Positions 21,911-30,739 of a stretch of 64,000 bases of DNA are shown piece after piece. Within the stretch, counting starts at the first letter, position 1; each line of letters starts with the position of its first letter. Position numbers and translations under genes: made by a program. The DNA is from Rothia amarae (lineage in GTDB: Bacteria > Actinomycetota > Actinomycetes > Actinomycetales > Micrococcaceae), in assembly GCF_014705945.2 (NCBI RefSeq), contig NZ_CP061538.1, positions 1,364,001 to 1,428,000 of the forward strand, in the 5' to 3' direction. The notes below the pieces were generated by a model. That model saw only the letters and a program-made list of their open reading frames with translations, did no database searches and was not told where the DNA came from.

Positions 21911-22058
21911 AGATACAAGAGTACAACTGTGGAGATAGTTGAACTAGAACATACCTACGAATTATTCTCTGCGCCAATTTCAGTTGGTCAGTCAGTTTTT
22001 ATTGGGTGAGTCAATGGTTCGATTCTAGAAAGTATGTGGGTATTTCACTTCTTTCTTA

Positions 22059-22086
22059 TTGTGAATTTATCAAAATAAGGTAGAGT
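22059..22086 (+). promoter_or_regulatory. Probable promoter of the catalase gene
   Basis: TTGTGA (22059-22064) and TAGAGT (22081-22086) are 16 bp apart, giving a leader of about 50 bases before ATG 22144. No clear peroxide-regulator operator was recognised. Confidence 0.5.
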
Positions 22087-22143
22087 TTGAAGAACAAGTT
22101 GTCAGAAAAACGAACTCTACTGACCCAATCGGGAAGGATTATC

Positions 22144-23661
22144 ATGGTTGAGAACCCCCTGAAAAAAATCAAAGAAACGGTAACAGGTGGCTCCCCCGTC
22201 AATCACCGCGGCGATTTTACCACCACTACCACCGGGACTCCCGTGGCAGATGACGCTCACTCACTCACCGTGAGCAACGATGGTCCCATCGTCCTACACG
22301 ACGTCTACACCGTAGAAAAGCTGGCTCAGTTCAACCGCGAACGCGTTCCCGAACGTAACCCCCACGCCAAAGGCGCCGGAGCTTACGGCGTTCTGGAAGT
22401 CACCGAGGACGTTTCTGCTTACACCAAGGCAGCCCTCTTCCAGCCCGGCGAAAAAACTGACATGCTGATTCGTTTCTCCACCGTGGCAGGCGAGCAAGGC
22501 TCACCCGATACTTGGCGAGATCCCCGTGGCTTCTCCATGAAGTTCTACACCACCGAGGGAAACTACGACCTCGTGGGCAACAACACCCCTATCTTCTTCA
22601 TCCGCGACGGCATCAAGTTCCCTGACTTCATACACTCGCAAAAGCGCCACCCTCAAACCGGTTTGCGCGATCACGACATGCAGTGGGATTTTTGGAGCCT
22701 CTCCCCCGAGTCCGCCCACCAGGTTACCTGGCTCATGGGTGACCGCGGTCTGCCCAAGACGTGGCGTCATATGGATGGCTTTGGATCCCACACCTTCCAG
22801 TGGATTAACGCTGAAGGTGAGCGCTTCTGGGTCAAGTACCACTTCAAGACCGACCAGGGCATCGATTTCTTGACTGAAGAAGAAGGCGCCAAGATGGCAG
22901 GTGAAAACCCAGACTTCCACCGTGAAGACCTCTATAACGCCATCGAAGAAGGCAACTATCCTTCGTGGACTCTCTACGTTCAGGTCATGCCTTACGAAGA
23001 TGCAAAGACCTACCGCTTTAATCCTTTCGACGTCACCAAGACCATTTCGCAGAAGGATTACCCGCTCATCAAGGTCGGTAAGCTCACTTTGAATCGCAAC
23101 CCGCAGAACTTCTTCGCTGAAATCGAGCAGGCTGCCTTCTCGCCGGCGAACATGGTTCCTGGTATTGCCGTTTCACCTGACAAGATGTTGCTCGCGCGTA
23201 TCTTCTCCTACCCAGATGCCCAGCGCTACCGCATTGGTACCAACTATGCTCAGTTGCCGGTCAACCAGCCCAAGAATGCGCAGAACAACAGCTACTCGGT
23301 AGAGGGCTCTATGCGTTATCAGTACACCCCCGCCGATGCCCCGAACTATGCGCCCAACAGCGTTGGAGGTCCGGTAGCTGATTCAGATCGTGCTTTCGAA
23401 TCTCGCGGCTGGGAGTCAGACGGTGAGATGGTACGCGCCGCAGCAACTTTGCACTCAGAAGACGACGACTTCGGCCAGGCACGCACCCTCTATGCTGAGG
23501 TTATGGACGCCGCAGCTCGGGAACGTTTGGTCTCGAACATTGCCGGGCACCTGGGCGTGGTGAAATCCGATGAGATTCGCGAACGCGGTATGAAGTACTG
23601 GGATAACGTTCATCCAGAACTTGGTGCACGCGTACGCGAGGCTATTGCTCAGCAGCGAGCA
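22144..23661 (+). CDS. Monofunctional heme catalase
   Basis: Small-subunit (clade 3-like) catalase of about 505 aa breaking down hydrogen peroxide to water and oxygen. The distal heme-pocket His lies in [11 protein letters not shown] (about His74) and the Asn in [11 protein letters not shown]. The proximal heme-ligand Tyr is in [15 protein letters not shown]. The start at 22144 (MVENPLKK) is chosen because AAGGA lies six bases upstream; earlier in-frame codons have no ribosome site. There is no signal peptide, so it acts in the cytoplasm. The frame ends at TAA 23662-23664. It stands alone, with its own promoter and a strong terminator. Confidence 0.95.
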
Positions 23662-23702
23662 TAAGCTAGCCACGAGATAGCTTTTTTCTGAAGCTATTTT
23701 CA

Positions 23703-23746
23703 ACGATGAAGGGGTCGGGGAGAAATCTCCCCGACCCCTTCATCGT
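23703..23746. terminator. Bidirectional terminator between catalase and BCCT genes
   Basis: Perfect 21-bp inverted repeat (ACGATGAAGGGGTCGGGG plus AGA, then the complement) around two bases, between converging genes. Confidence 0.9.
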
Positions 23747-23762
23747 TTATGATTACACACCT

Positions 23763-25514
23763 TTATTCTGCCGATGTGCTGGAACTCTTTTCAGTCTTCG
23801 AATCAGCTTTAACCGCCCTTATCTGTCCCGTATTAGGCACACGAGCTTCAAATTCTGGCTCCGTTCCTTCTTCAAACTCGGGCCTTATAACCACTTCCTG
23901 AACGGAGCTGAAGTCCTCGCGCGCACGTCGGCGATATTCTTCAGCGGGGATAACCTGCTTCCACTGGCGAGTTCTCATAGGAGCTACTTCCCCAGCATCT
24001 TCACGCAATGCGCGAATAACCATCCACATTTGCAAGAACCCCAGAATAAAGACGGGGAAACCCACCACGATAATGACATGTTGCAGAATATCTAGACCGG
24101 AGTCTCCTGTTGTCACGAGAATAACCGCGCACACTACTCCGATGCAGAGCGCCCAAAAGACCCTTTGACGTTTAGGAGCTTTATCTTCATGACCGTTAGC
24201 GATTGCGTCCATAGTCAGCGCTGCTGAGTCGATGGAGGTAATGAAGAAGATAGTGATGACTAAAACGGTGAAAGGCGCAACGAATTCAAACAGAGGGAAA
24301 TGCCCCAGGAACTCGAAAAGAGCTGCCGGAATGTCACCTTTATCCACTACATTTTCAATCAGCTGACCATTCTGGTTGCGCTCAATATCAAAAGCGTTCA
24401 TCCCGAAAATACCAATCCAAAACATCACAAAAATGGAAGGTACGGCCAGCACGCCAATCACAAACTCTCGAATGGTGCGCCCTTGAGAAATACGGGCAAT
24501 AAACAGTCCCACGAAAGGAGCCCACGACACCGTCCAAGCCCAGTAAAAGACAGTCCACGAGCCTATCCATCCGGTGTCTGCAAAGGCATCGTTGAAAAAC
24601 ATCATTTCGGGTAGACGCATCAAGAAATACCCGGCAGACTCAATGGTTCCCATCAAGACAGTACGGGTAGCGCCGGCCATCAGGATGAAAAGCAGGAGTG
24701 CTACCGCCATCAAGATGTTGAAGTAGGACAGCCGTTTCACGCCTTTGTCCATACCAGCTACCACTGATGTGATGCCTGCAGCAGTCACTAAAGCAATAAT
24801 TCCAGCTTGGATCCATCCGACATAAGGAACACCGTAGAGAATCTGCAAGCCCGAATTGATTTGGAGGGCTCCAAGACCTACAGATACAGCCAGCCCAAAT
24901 ACGGTAGAGATAATGGCCAACGCATCTATCATCTTGCCGAGCGGACCGTGAATACCTTCACCGAGAATCGGCTGAAAAATTGACGAAACACGCGGGGGTA
25001 GTTTGCGCTTATACGTAAAATATCCAAAGGCAAGCCCAGGGACGGTTAAAATGACCCACATAAACAGCCCGATATGAAAGTTAGAAATTGCCAGCGCATC
25101 GCGGGCTGCCCTATCGGACTGAGGTTCGACACCGTCATAGGGCGGGTTAGCGAAGTGAGAAATAGGTTCTGCGGCTCCCCAAAAGAGAAGCACTGCGCCA
25201 ACTCCAGCAGCGAACAGCATTCCAAACCATGCCACGCCTGAATACTGCGGAACCGAATCGTCTGGCCCTAGTTTAACGCGTCCAAATCGGCTTGCTGCTA
25301 GATACACCAGGAAGATGAAGAATAAAGCATTGCCCAGGACGTAAAACCACCCAAAATAGGTGATAATCCATTGAGCCATGGCACCAAAGACGCCTTCCAT
25401 TTGTGTGGGAAAGGCGATAAAGCTGAGGGTAAAAAGTGCTATAAACCCTGCAGTCGTAAAGAAAATAGGGGGATTCGTACGCAATCCCAATCTGTCATGG
25501 AGTTTTAGCAACAC
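23763..25514 (-). CDS. BCCT-family transporter (betaine/choline/carnitine type)
   Basis: Sodium- or proton-coupled transporter of 583 aa with twelve predicted membrane helices. Family marks are LLFWGAAEPISHF and the Trp-rich helix WAWTVSWAPFVGLF, which forms the quaternary-amine binding box in known members; RISQGRTIREFV follows. The likely substrate is a compatible solute such as glycine betaine or choline, giving osmoprotection, but specificity is not readable. The charged C-terminal tail of about 80 residues could be an osmosensing domain as in BetP. GTG start 25514 with a weak ribosome site; the next codon is TTG. Monocistronic, ending at a shared terminator. Confidence 0.92.
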   Translation of the reverse strand: MLLKLHDRLGLRTNPPIFFTTAGFIALFTLSFIAFPTQMEGVFGAMAQWIITYFGWFYVLGNALFFIFLVYLAASRFGRVKLGPDDSVPQYSGVAWFGMLFAAGVGAVLLFWGAAEPISHFANPPYDGVEPQSDRAARDALAISNFHIGLFMWVILTVPGLAFGYFTYKRKLPPRVSSIFQPILGEGIHGPLGKMIDALAIISTVFGLAVSVGLGALQINSGLQILYGVPYVGWIQAGIIALVTAAGITSVVAGMDKGVKRLSYFNILMAVALLLFILMAGATRTVLMGTIESAGYFLMRLPEMMFFNDAFADTGWIGSWTVFYWAWTVSWAPFVGLFIARISQGRTIREFVIGVLAVPSIFVMFWIGIFGMNAFDIERNQNGQLIENVVDKGDIPAALFEFLGHFPLFEFVAPFTVLVITIFFITSIDSAALTMDAIANGHEDKAPKRQRVFWALCIGVVCAVILVTTGDSGLDILQHVIIVVGFPVFILGFLQMWMVIRALREDAGEVAPMRTRQWKQVIPAEEYRRRAREDFSSVQEVVIRPEFEEGTEPEFEARVPNTGQIRAVKADSKTEKSSSTSAE

Positions 25515-25626
25515 GGGTTTCCCGGTGGAGGTTGTGGTCTTACAACGGCACTATGATCCACCCCGTTGTAAATCGTCCAAAAGAAACGACTTAATGATGG
25601 TATTGATTTTAGAGTTCAGAATCCAT

Positions 25627-26235
25627 TTATGAAGCAGGCTGAATGATTTCTTGCCAGACCCGTTCCACCTGGTGCTGTGTGTCTTCTCGGCTGCCGGAGT
25701 TGTCGATAATCCAACGGGCTATCTGGGCTCTTTCCTCATCGCTGGCCTGCGCCTTGATACGTGCCAGGGCATCTTCTTTCAGAATCCCACGTTGGGTGGT
25801 AAGGCGTTCCAAACGCACCATCTCATTTGCACACACTACAATGACGCCGTCGAAGCGGTCGGCTTGCCCTGTTTCAGTAAGTAGTGGGATGTCTTCGATA
25901 ATGGTTGCGTTCTCCCCCTGCTGTGCGACGGCTTCCTCCCTCAGTAATTGAGAGCGCTCACGTACTGCAGGGTGAACAATCGCGTTCAGCTTTTCCCGTT
26001 CTGCGGGGTTCGCGAAGATGAGGGAAGCTAGGTGGGGGCGGTTGAGTTGCCCGTTATCCAACAGTATTTCCTCACCGAATGCGGCAACTACCCGTTGTAA
26101 CGTTTCTTCACCTGGTTCCATAAGTTCGCGTGAAATGGCATCGGCGTCAATAATAAAGGCACCTTTGTCTGAAAACATGGCGGCAACAGTCGATTTGCCT
26201 GAACCGATTCCCCCGGTGAGTCCATAATGCGGCAA
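25627..26235 (-). CDS. coaE: Dephospho-CoA kinase
   Basis: Last enzyme of coenzyme A synthesis, phosphorylating the 3'-OH of dephospho-CoA; 202 aa, normal length. Walker A is GGIGSGKST (residues 8-16), followed by the substrate block DADAISREL and the lid/CoA regions (IVHPAVRERS, DIPLLTETG). The start is TTG 26235 with AAAGG eight bases upstream. It is divergent from yigZ. Confidence 0.95.
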   Translation of the reverse strand: MPHYGLTGGIGSGKSTVAAMFSDKGAFIIDADAISRELMEPGEETLQRVVAAFGEEILLDNGQLNRPHLASLIFANPAEREKLNAIVHPAVRERSQLLREEAVAQQGENATIIEDIPLLTETGQADRFDGVIVVCANEMVRLERLTTQRGILKEDALARIKAQASDEERAQIARWIIDNSGSREDTQHQVERVWQEIIQPAS

Positions 26236-26322
26236 TGTGCTGACCTTTCAACTTACTTATCTTTTTCAACCCCACACTATCGCGCCTTTTCCCACAGGAC
26301 ACTTCAACAAGCTTCTTCCCCA

Positions 26323-26328
26323 TAGAAT
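26323..26328 (+). promoter_or_regulatory. -10 element of yigZ, probable leaderless start
   Basis: TAGAAT ends six bases before ATG 26335, the normal distance from a -10 box to the transcription start. The intervening AAGGAG touches the ATG and is too close to act as a normal ribosome site. Confidence 0.5.
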
Positions 26329-26334
26329 AAGGAG

Positions 26335-27039
26335 ATGAATACCGACCATGAAACTCGTGCCACCTCATACGCCGTTCTTACTCAATGGGAGCCTGTTCAA
26401 TCGCTTTTGGAAATTAAGAGGAGTGAGTTTATCGCCTTTGCCCAGCGTGTAGAATCCGAGGCTGATGCGAGGGCATTCATAGAGTCTTTGCGCAAGCAGT
26501 ATCACGATGCCCGCCACGTATGTTCGGCATTCGTCATTGGTGCAGACCGAGATATTCAAAGATCTTCGGACGATGGAGAACCTGCCGGAACTGCTGGTAT
26601 CCCTATGTTGCAAGCTGTACTGGCAAGGAGAACTGACCCCGATTCGGAAGCTAGCAGTACAAATCTCTCTGATATTTGCGTGGTAGTTGTTCGCTATTTT
26701 GGCGGAATCAAACTCGGTGCTGGCGGTTTGGTGCGGGCATATACAGACGCCGTGGTTCAGGTACTTGATGAAGCAACTACGACTCAGCGACGACGCCTAC
26801 GGGCGGGCGAAGTGAAACTACCCCATGCAGAAGCAGGAAAGTTTGAAAACGAGGTGAGGTCTCTAGGGTTTACTATTATCTCAGTCGACTACTTCGCCTC
26901 GCACGCTGTGGTTACTCTCGGTGTATTTGATTCTCCCGCCACCCGCAATGAAGCTAAGACTAAAGTAGCCGAACTGACCATGGGTAAGGGAGAAATTTCA
27001 TGGGGAGAGACGTCGTGGGTTGATGAGGTAATGAATTAG
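26335..27039 (+). CDS. YigZ/IMPACT family protein
   Basis: Conserved protein of 234 aa. The N-terminal IMPACT domain has IKRSEFIAFAQRVE, YHDARHVCSAFVIG, SSDDGEPAGTAGIPML and VVVVRYFGGIKLGAGGLVRAY, all hallmark blocks. The second half has the shape of the DUF1949 domain. Family members are linked to translation control or proline-peptide metabolism without a settled reaction. It appears to be monocistronic; its natural terminator downstream has been split by the IS element. Confidence 0.9.
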   Translation: MNTDHETRATSYAVLTQWEPVQSLLEIKRSEFIAFAQRVESEADARAFIESLRKQYHDARHVCSAFVIGADRDIQRSSDDGEPAGTAGIPMLQAVLARRTDPDSEASSTNLSDICVVVVRYFGGIKLGAGGLVRAYTDAVVQVLDEATTTQRRRLRAGEVKLPHAEAGKFENEVRSLGFTIISVDYFASHAVVTLGVFDSPATRNEAKTKVAELTMGKGEISWGETSWVDEVMN

Positions 27040-27218
27040 CGACGCAGGCGTATTAGGTCCCAGCTCAAACATCGCGTGTTTCGCTAGGCGAAACTCGCAC
27101 GACTCTCCTGCTCTGTTAATCTTTACCGGCAAATAAAAGAAGCCCGCCCCAATAATCTTGAACTGCTCCCCATTAGTTGGACTGAGAAATCAGTTTCTAA
27201 CTAGTGGGGAGTATTTTT

Positions 27219-27701
27219 TTGAGAGCACGAAGTTCTTTGAGTGAATCTCAGCGCGAGCAGCTCGTTGATTTGTTTGAGCAAGGGCTGGGCTATGCGGCAG
27301 CGGCTCATCGGTTAGGAGTTGGCCTCTATTCTGTAAAGAGATTTGAGCGTCGTTTCAAGCTGCATGGCAGACTATGTCTTGTGGAGAGACCAACTAAGCA
27401 GCACTTTTCCTTCGAGGTGAAGAAGGAAGTCGTCGATCGGTTCATTGCCGGCCAGTCCAAGATGGAACTGGCTCGGGAGTTTGGTTTGTCATCGGATCAA
27501 CTTGTCGCTAATTGGGTGAGGGCTTGGCGTGCGGGTGGCGATGAAGCGTTGCAGCCGAAACCGAAGGGACGACCGAAAGGCAGCGCCCGCTCGACACCGT
27601 TGACCGAGGAAGATCGGCTCCGCCGAGAGGTGGAGAAACTACGGGCAGAAAATGCGTACTTAAAAAAATTGCGGGACTTGAGGAACCAGCGACGAGGCTG
27701 A
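27219..27701 (+). CDS. IS3-family transposase OrfA (helix-turn-helix)
   Basis: DNA-binding part of the transposase, about 160 aa, with two helix-turn-helix stretches (LFEQGLGYAAAAHRLGV and FIAGQSKMELAREFGLSS) and a C-terminal heptad region (EEDRLRREVEKLRAENAYL) of leucine-zipper type. I prefer TTG 27219 because GGGGAG lies about seven bases upstream; GTG 27204 is an alternative. In IS3 elements OrfA alone acts as a regulator, and the fusion with OrfB is the transposase. Confidence 0.87.
   Translation: MRARSSLSESQREQLVDLFEQGLGYAAAAHRLGVGLYSVKRFERRFKLHGRLCLVERPTKQHFSFEVKKEVVDRFIAGQSKMELAREFGLSSDQLVANWVRAWRAGGDEALQPKPKGRPKGSARSTPLTEEDRLRREVEKLRAENAYLKKLRDLRNQRRG
27662..27668 (+). promoter_or_regulatory. 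Programmed -1 frameshift heptamer
   Basis: A AAA AAA in the orfA reading frame, after codon TTA; sliding back one base enters the open orfB frame (ATT GCG GGA CTT GAG). This matches the known translation mechanism of IS3 elements. Confidence 0.75.
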
Positions 27702-28561
27702 AAGTAGAAGCTATCGTCATCCTCAAGTCAGCCCACCGCCTGGAGGACCTACTGGTTGCGGCAGGTCTTGCCCGGTCAACATTTTTCTATCACCAACAAC
27801 GCCTCACCATGGCTGATAAACATGCCCAGCTCAAGCAGGCAATCGTCGATGTCTTTGAGCGTATGAACCGTCGTTATGGTTACCGGCGGGTGCATGCTCA
27901 GCTACGCCGGGAAGGATGGGTGGTCAACCATAAGCTGGTCTACAAGCTCATGGATCAACTAGGGCTTAAATCCAAGATCAGGGCGAAAAAGAAGTACAAC
28001 TCGTACAAAGGCACGGTAAGTCACATCGCAAGCAATGTGTTGAATCGATGTTTCACACCTGATGAGCCAAATACGGTGTGGGCAAGTGACGTCACGGAGT
28101 TTCGCGTTGCTGGCACCAAGGTCTACCTGTCGCCGATCATGGACTTATGCGATCGGTCGATCGTGTCGTACAGCATTTCAACCTCACCGAATACGGCGTT
28201 TACGTCGCAATCTTTACGCGATGCCATCGCGCAAGAATCACCAGATAAAGGTTTGCTTGTACATACCGACCAAGGATTCCAATATCAACATTCCAGCTGG
28301 CGCACACTCATCACAGCTATCGGTGGCACACAATCGATGTCAAGGAAAGGAAACTGTTACGACAATGCGGTAATGGAAAACTTCTTCGGACACCTCAAAT
28401 CAGAGATGTACCACGGGGAATCATTCACCAGTCTGGAGACGTTCTACCACGCAATTGATGACTACATCCGTTGGTACAACCATGAACGCATCCAAAAACG
28501 ACTCAAGGGCCTGACTCCGATGCAATACCGGAACCAGACCCTAAAGCCTCTAACCGCCTAG
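27668..28561 (+). CDS. IS3-family transposase OrfB (DDE integrase core)
   Basis: Catalytic part of the transposase, reached by the -1 frameshift from orfA and open from the slippery site to 28561 (297 residues). An internal ATG at 27809 exists but the frame is continuous upstream. It has the helical region RRYGYRRVHAQL and an RNase-H-like core with catalytic Asp in WASDVTEF, Asp in HTDQGFQY and Glu in NAVMENFF; the spacing between the last two is exactly 35 residues (D35E), typical of IS3. No frameshift or stop damage is visible. The gene cuts and joins DNA via the inverted repeats at the IS ends. Confidence 0.92.
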   Translation: MAGLEEPATRLKVEAIVILKSAHRLEDLLVAAGLARSTFFYHQQRLTMADKHAQLKQAIVDVFERMNRRYGYRRVHAQLRREGWVVNHKLVYKLMDQLGLKSKIRAKKKYNSYKGTVSHIASNVLNRCFTPDEPNTVWASDVTEFRVAGTKVYLSPIMDLCDRSIVSYSISTSPNTAFTSQSLRDAIAQESPDKGLLVHTDQGFQYQHSSWRTLITAIGGTQSMSRKGNCYDNAVMENFFGHLKSEMYHGESFTSLETFYHAIDDYIRWYNHERIQKRLKGLTPMQYRNQTLKPLTA

Positions 28562-28630
28562 AATAAAACCAGTCCAACTTTCGGGGGCCAGTTCATCTGG
28601 GGCGGGCTCTTCTAAGCTACTTCGGCGTTT

Positions 28631-28957
28631 ACCTCTTAGTTGCCGGTGAGCTTCTTGCGATGGAGCTGAATTTCCGCGAAGCGAATCAGAAATTCGGCGG
28701 AATCAGCTTCGCAAGAAACTAATCGGTAAACCTCTTAGTTGCCGGTGAGCTTCTTGCGATGGAGCTGAATTTCCGCGAAGCGAATCAGAAATTCGGCGGA
28801 ATCAGCTTCGCAAGAAACTAATCGGTAAACCTCTTAGTTGCCGGTGAGCTTCTTGCGATGGAGCTGAATTTCCGCGAAGCGAATCAGAAATTCGGCGGAA
28901 TCAGCTTCGCAAGAAACTAATCGGTAAACCTCTTAGTTGCCGGTGAGCTTCTTGCGA
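28631..28957. repeat. Tandem 99-bp quasi-palindromic repeat copying the rpsA 3' end
   Basis: ACCTCTTAGTTGCCGGTGAG recurs at 28631, 28730, 28829 and 28928, an exact 99-bp period. The first three copies are full and the fourth runs into the last codons of rpsA, so each copy contains the final codons and stop of rpsA on the minus strand. Each unit is self-complementary (TTCTTGCGA with TCGCAAGAA, AGCTGA with TCAGCT, TTCCGC with GCGGAA), forming a long hairpin. With the IS it fills the otherwise gene-free stretch 28562-28932. Confidence 0.9.
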
Positions 28958-30420
28958 AGCTCAGCGAGTGCCTCGTCTGATGCCAAGGTGCCGGACTCGG
29001 TACCCTTGTCATCGGATGAGTAAGAGGTAGGAGCTGCGGGAGCTGAGTTGGAGGAGGAAGATGAGGATGAAGAGGTAGTAGCCGCAGTAGCTGCTGCTTC
29101 TGCATCTGCCTCCATCGCCTTAGCAACCTGAACCTTGTGTGCTTCCCAGCGAGCCTGAGCGTCTGCGTACTGCTGTTCCCAAGTTGCACGCTGAGTTTCG
29201 TAGCCTTCGAGCCATTCGTTGGTCTCGGGGTCGAAGCCCTCGGGGTACTTGTAGTTGCCCTCTTCGTCGTACTCTGCAGCCATGCCGTAGAGTGCGGGGT
29301 CGAACTCGGTGCCCTCAGGGTCAACGCCTTCGTTAGCCTGCTTGAGTGAGAGGGAGATACGACGACGATCGAGATCGATGTCGATAACCTTCACGAACAA
29401 TTCGTCTCCAACGGAAACTACCTGCTCAGCAAGATCTACGTGGCGAACAGCAAGCTCAGAGATATGGACAAGACCTTCGATACCGTCTTCAACGCGAACG
29501 AATGCGCCGAAGGGAACGAGCTTGGTGACCTTACCGGGTACAACCTGACCCAGCGCGTGAGTGCGAGCAAATGCCTGCCAAGGATCTTCCTGAGTTGCCT
29601 TGAGTGAAAGTGAAACGCGTTCACGATCAAGATCAACTTCGAGAACCTCAACGGTTACCTCGGTGCCAACTTCAACAACCTCTGAGGGGTGATCAATGTG
29701 CTTCCAGGAGAGCTCGGAAACGTGAACGAGACCGTCTACGCCGCCAAGGTCCACGAATGCACCGAAGTTGACGATGGAGGAAACGACACCGGTGCGAACC
29801 TGACCCTTTTCGAGCTGGTTGAGGAAGGTTGAGCGAACCTCAGACTGGGTCTGCTCAAGCCATGCACGGCGCGAAAGAACAACGTTGTTACGGTTCTTGT
29901 CGAGCTCGATAATCTTAGCTTCAATTTCCTGACCGATGTAGGGAGCGAGGTCGCGTACACGGCGCATTTCGACGAGGGATGCAGGCAAGAAGCCACGAAG
30001 ACCGATGTCCAGGATAAGGCCGCCCTTGACAACCTCGATGACGGTGCCGGTAACAACGCCGTCATTTTCCTTAATCTGCTCGATGTCGCCCCAGGCACGC
30101 TCGTATTGTGCGCGCTTCTTGGAGAGAATCAGACGACCTTCTTTGTCTTCCTTGGTCAGGACGAGGGCCTCAACTTCGTCACCAACGGAGACGACTTCGC
30201 CGGGATCAATGTCGTGCTTGATGGAAAGTTCACGAGAAGGAATAACGCCTTCGGTCTTGTAACCGATATCGAGGAGAACCTCGTCGCGGTCAACCTTGAC
30301 AACTTCACCTGAGACGAGATCGCCGTCGTTGAAGTACTTGATGGTTTCGTCAACGGCCTTGAGGAAGTCTTCTTCAGTTCCGATGTCGTTGATTGCAACC
30401 TGAGGAGTGTTGGTGCTCAT
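28933..30420 (-). CDS. rpsA: 30S ribosomal protein S1
   Basis: Ribosomal protein S1, 495 aa, the mRNA-binding protein of the small subunit. It has four S1 domains in the first 380 residues (starts near GDLVSGEVVKVDRDEVLLD, NDGVVTGTVIEVVKGG, VRTGVVSSIVNFGAFVDLGG and VVPGKVTKLVPFGAFVRVED), which is the actinobacterial arrangement. A low-complexity Ser/Ala tail follows, ending LAELRKKLTGN. Start ATG 30420. A consensus promoter lies about 180 bp upstream, giving a long leader. The last codons are duplicated three times downstream in the 99-bp array, so transcripts may carry extra structured tails. Confidence 0.97.
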   Translation of the reverse strand: MSTNTPQVAINDIGTEEDFLKAVDETIKYFNDGDLVSGEVVKVDRDEVLLDIGYKTEGVIPSRELSIKHDIDPGEVVSVGDEVEALVLTKEDKEGRLILSKKRAQYERAWGDIEQIKENDGVVTGTVIEVVKGGLILDIGLRGFLPASLVEMRRVRDLAPYIGQEIEAKIIELDKNRNNVVLSRRAWLEQTQSEVRSTFLNQLEKGQVRTGVVSSIVNFGAFVDLGGVDGLVHVSELSWKHIDHPSEVVEVGTEVTVEVLEVDLDRERVSLSLKATQEDPWQAFARTHALGQVVPGKVTKLVPFGAFVRVEDGIEGLVHISELAVRHVDLAEQVVSVGDELFVKVIDIDLDRRRISLSLKQANEGVDPEGTEFDPALYGMAAEYDEEGNYKYPEGFDPETNEWLEGYETQRATWEQQYADAQARWEAHKVQVAKAMEADAEAAATAATTSSSSSSSSNSAPAAPTSYSSDDKGTESGTLASDEALAELRKKLTGN

Positions 30421-30593
30421 GTAGTAAAGGGCTCCATTATGGATAGATTTGGTAGGTCGATACAGCCGTAGTTCCCCCGCAAGCTTCTAGTTCCCAATTG
30501 AGAGTATCTACCTGCGGTATCGCAACGAGTGGTTCCGCTCTGTACCGAGCGTTTATTCGGACAATGTGCGCGCATAGTACACGCACTTATTAA

Positions 30594-30622
30594 ATATTAG
30601 GGAGGACTCCCCCGAAGGTCAA
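30594..30622 (-). promoter_or_regulatory. Promoter of rpsA
   Basis: On the minus strand TTGACC (30617-30622) and TAATAT (30594-30599) are separated by 17 bp, close to the housekeeping consensus. The remaining gene-free stretch 30421-30739 is the rpsA leader and upstream spacer; nothing else recognisable is in it. Confidence 0.75.
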
Positions 30623-30739
30623 CGATTGGCGCGGTTAAATCACCGGTTATTTTCGGTAATTTACCCCTTATGTAGAGGCAATCACGCGTTCGGGTGTGTC
30701 GTATCACCAGTAAGATACCGAGAGCCGCTTCTTCTGACC

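Larger units (their letters stand above)
27159..28595 (+). mobile_element. IS3-family insertion sequence, complete
   Basis: Element of 1437 bp. The ends are imperfect inverted repeats: TGAACTGCTCCCC and TGAACTGGCCCCC, then AGTTGGACTG on both sides (21 of 26 positions match). A 3-bp target duplication TCT flanks it (27156-27158 and 28596-28598). It carries orfA and orfB joined by a -1 frameshift site. Both frames and all catalytic residues are intact, so it may still be active. Family size, ends and duplication length all fit IS3. Confidence 0.92.
27141..28608. terminator. Intrinsic terminator split by an IS insertion
   Basis: The left arm AGCCCGCCCC (27141-27150) and right arm GGGGCGGGCT (28599-28608) are perfect complements. 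Removing the IS and one TCT duplicate restores a hairpin with the eight-base loop AATAATCT, lying between converging yigZ and rpsA. It is now interrupted by 1.4 kb. Confidence 0.75.

Noticed and set aside
21911-22000. Possible LexA (SOS) box before uvrB
   Set aside because: GAACATACCTACG matches only one half of the actinobacterial palindrome; the second half fails.
28917-29349. Open frames antisense to or out of frame with rpsA
   Set aside because: They follow from the repetitive Ser/Ala tail of rpsA and have no start signals.
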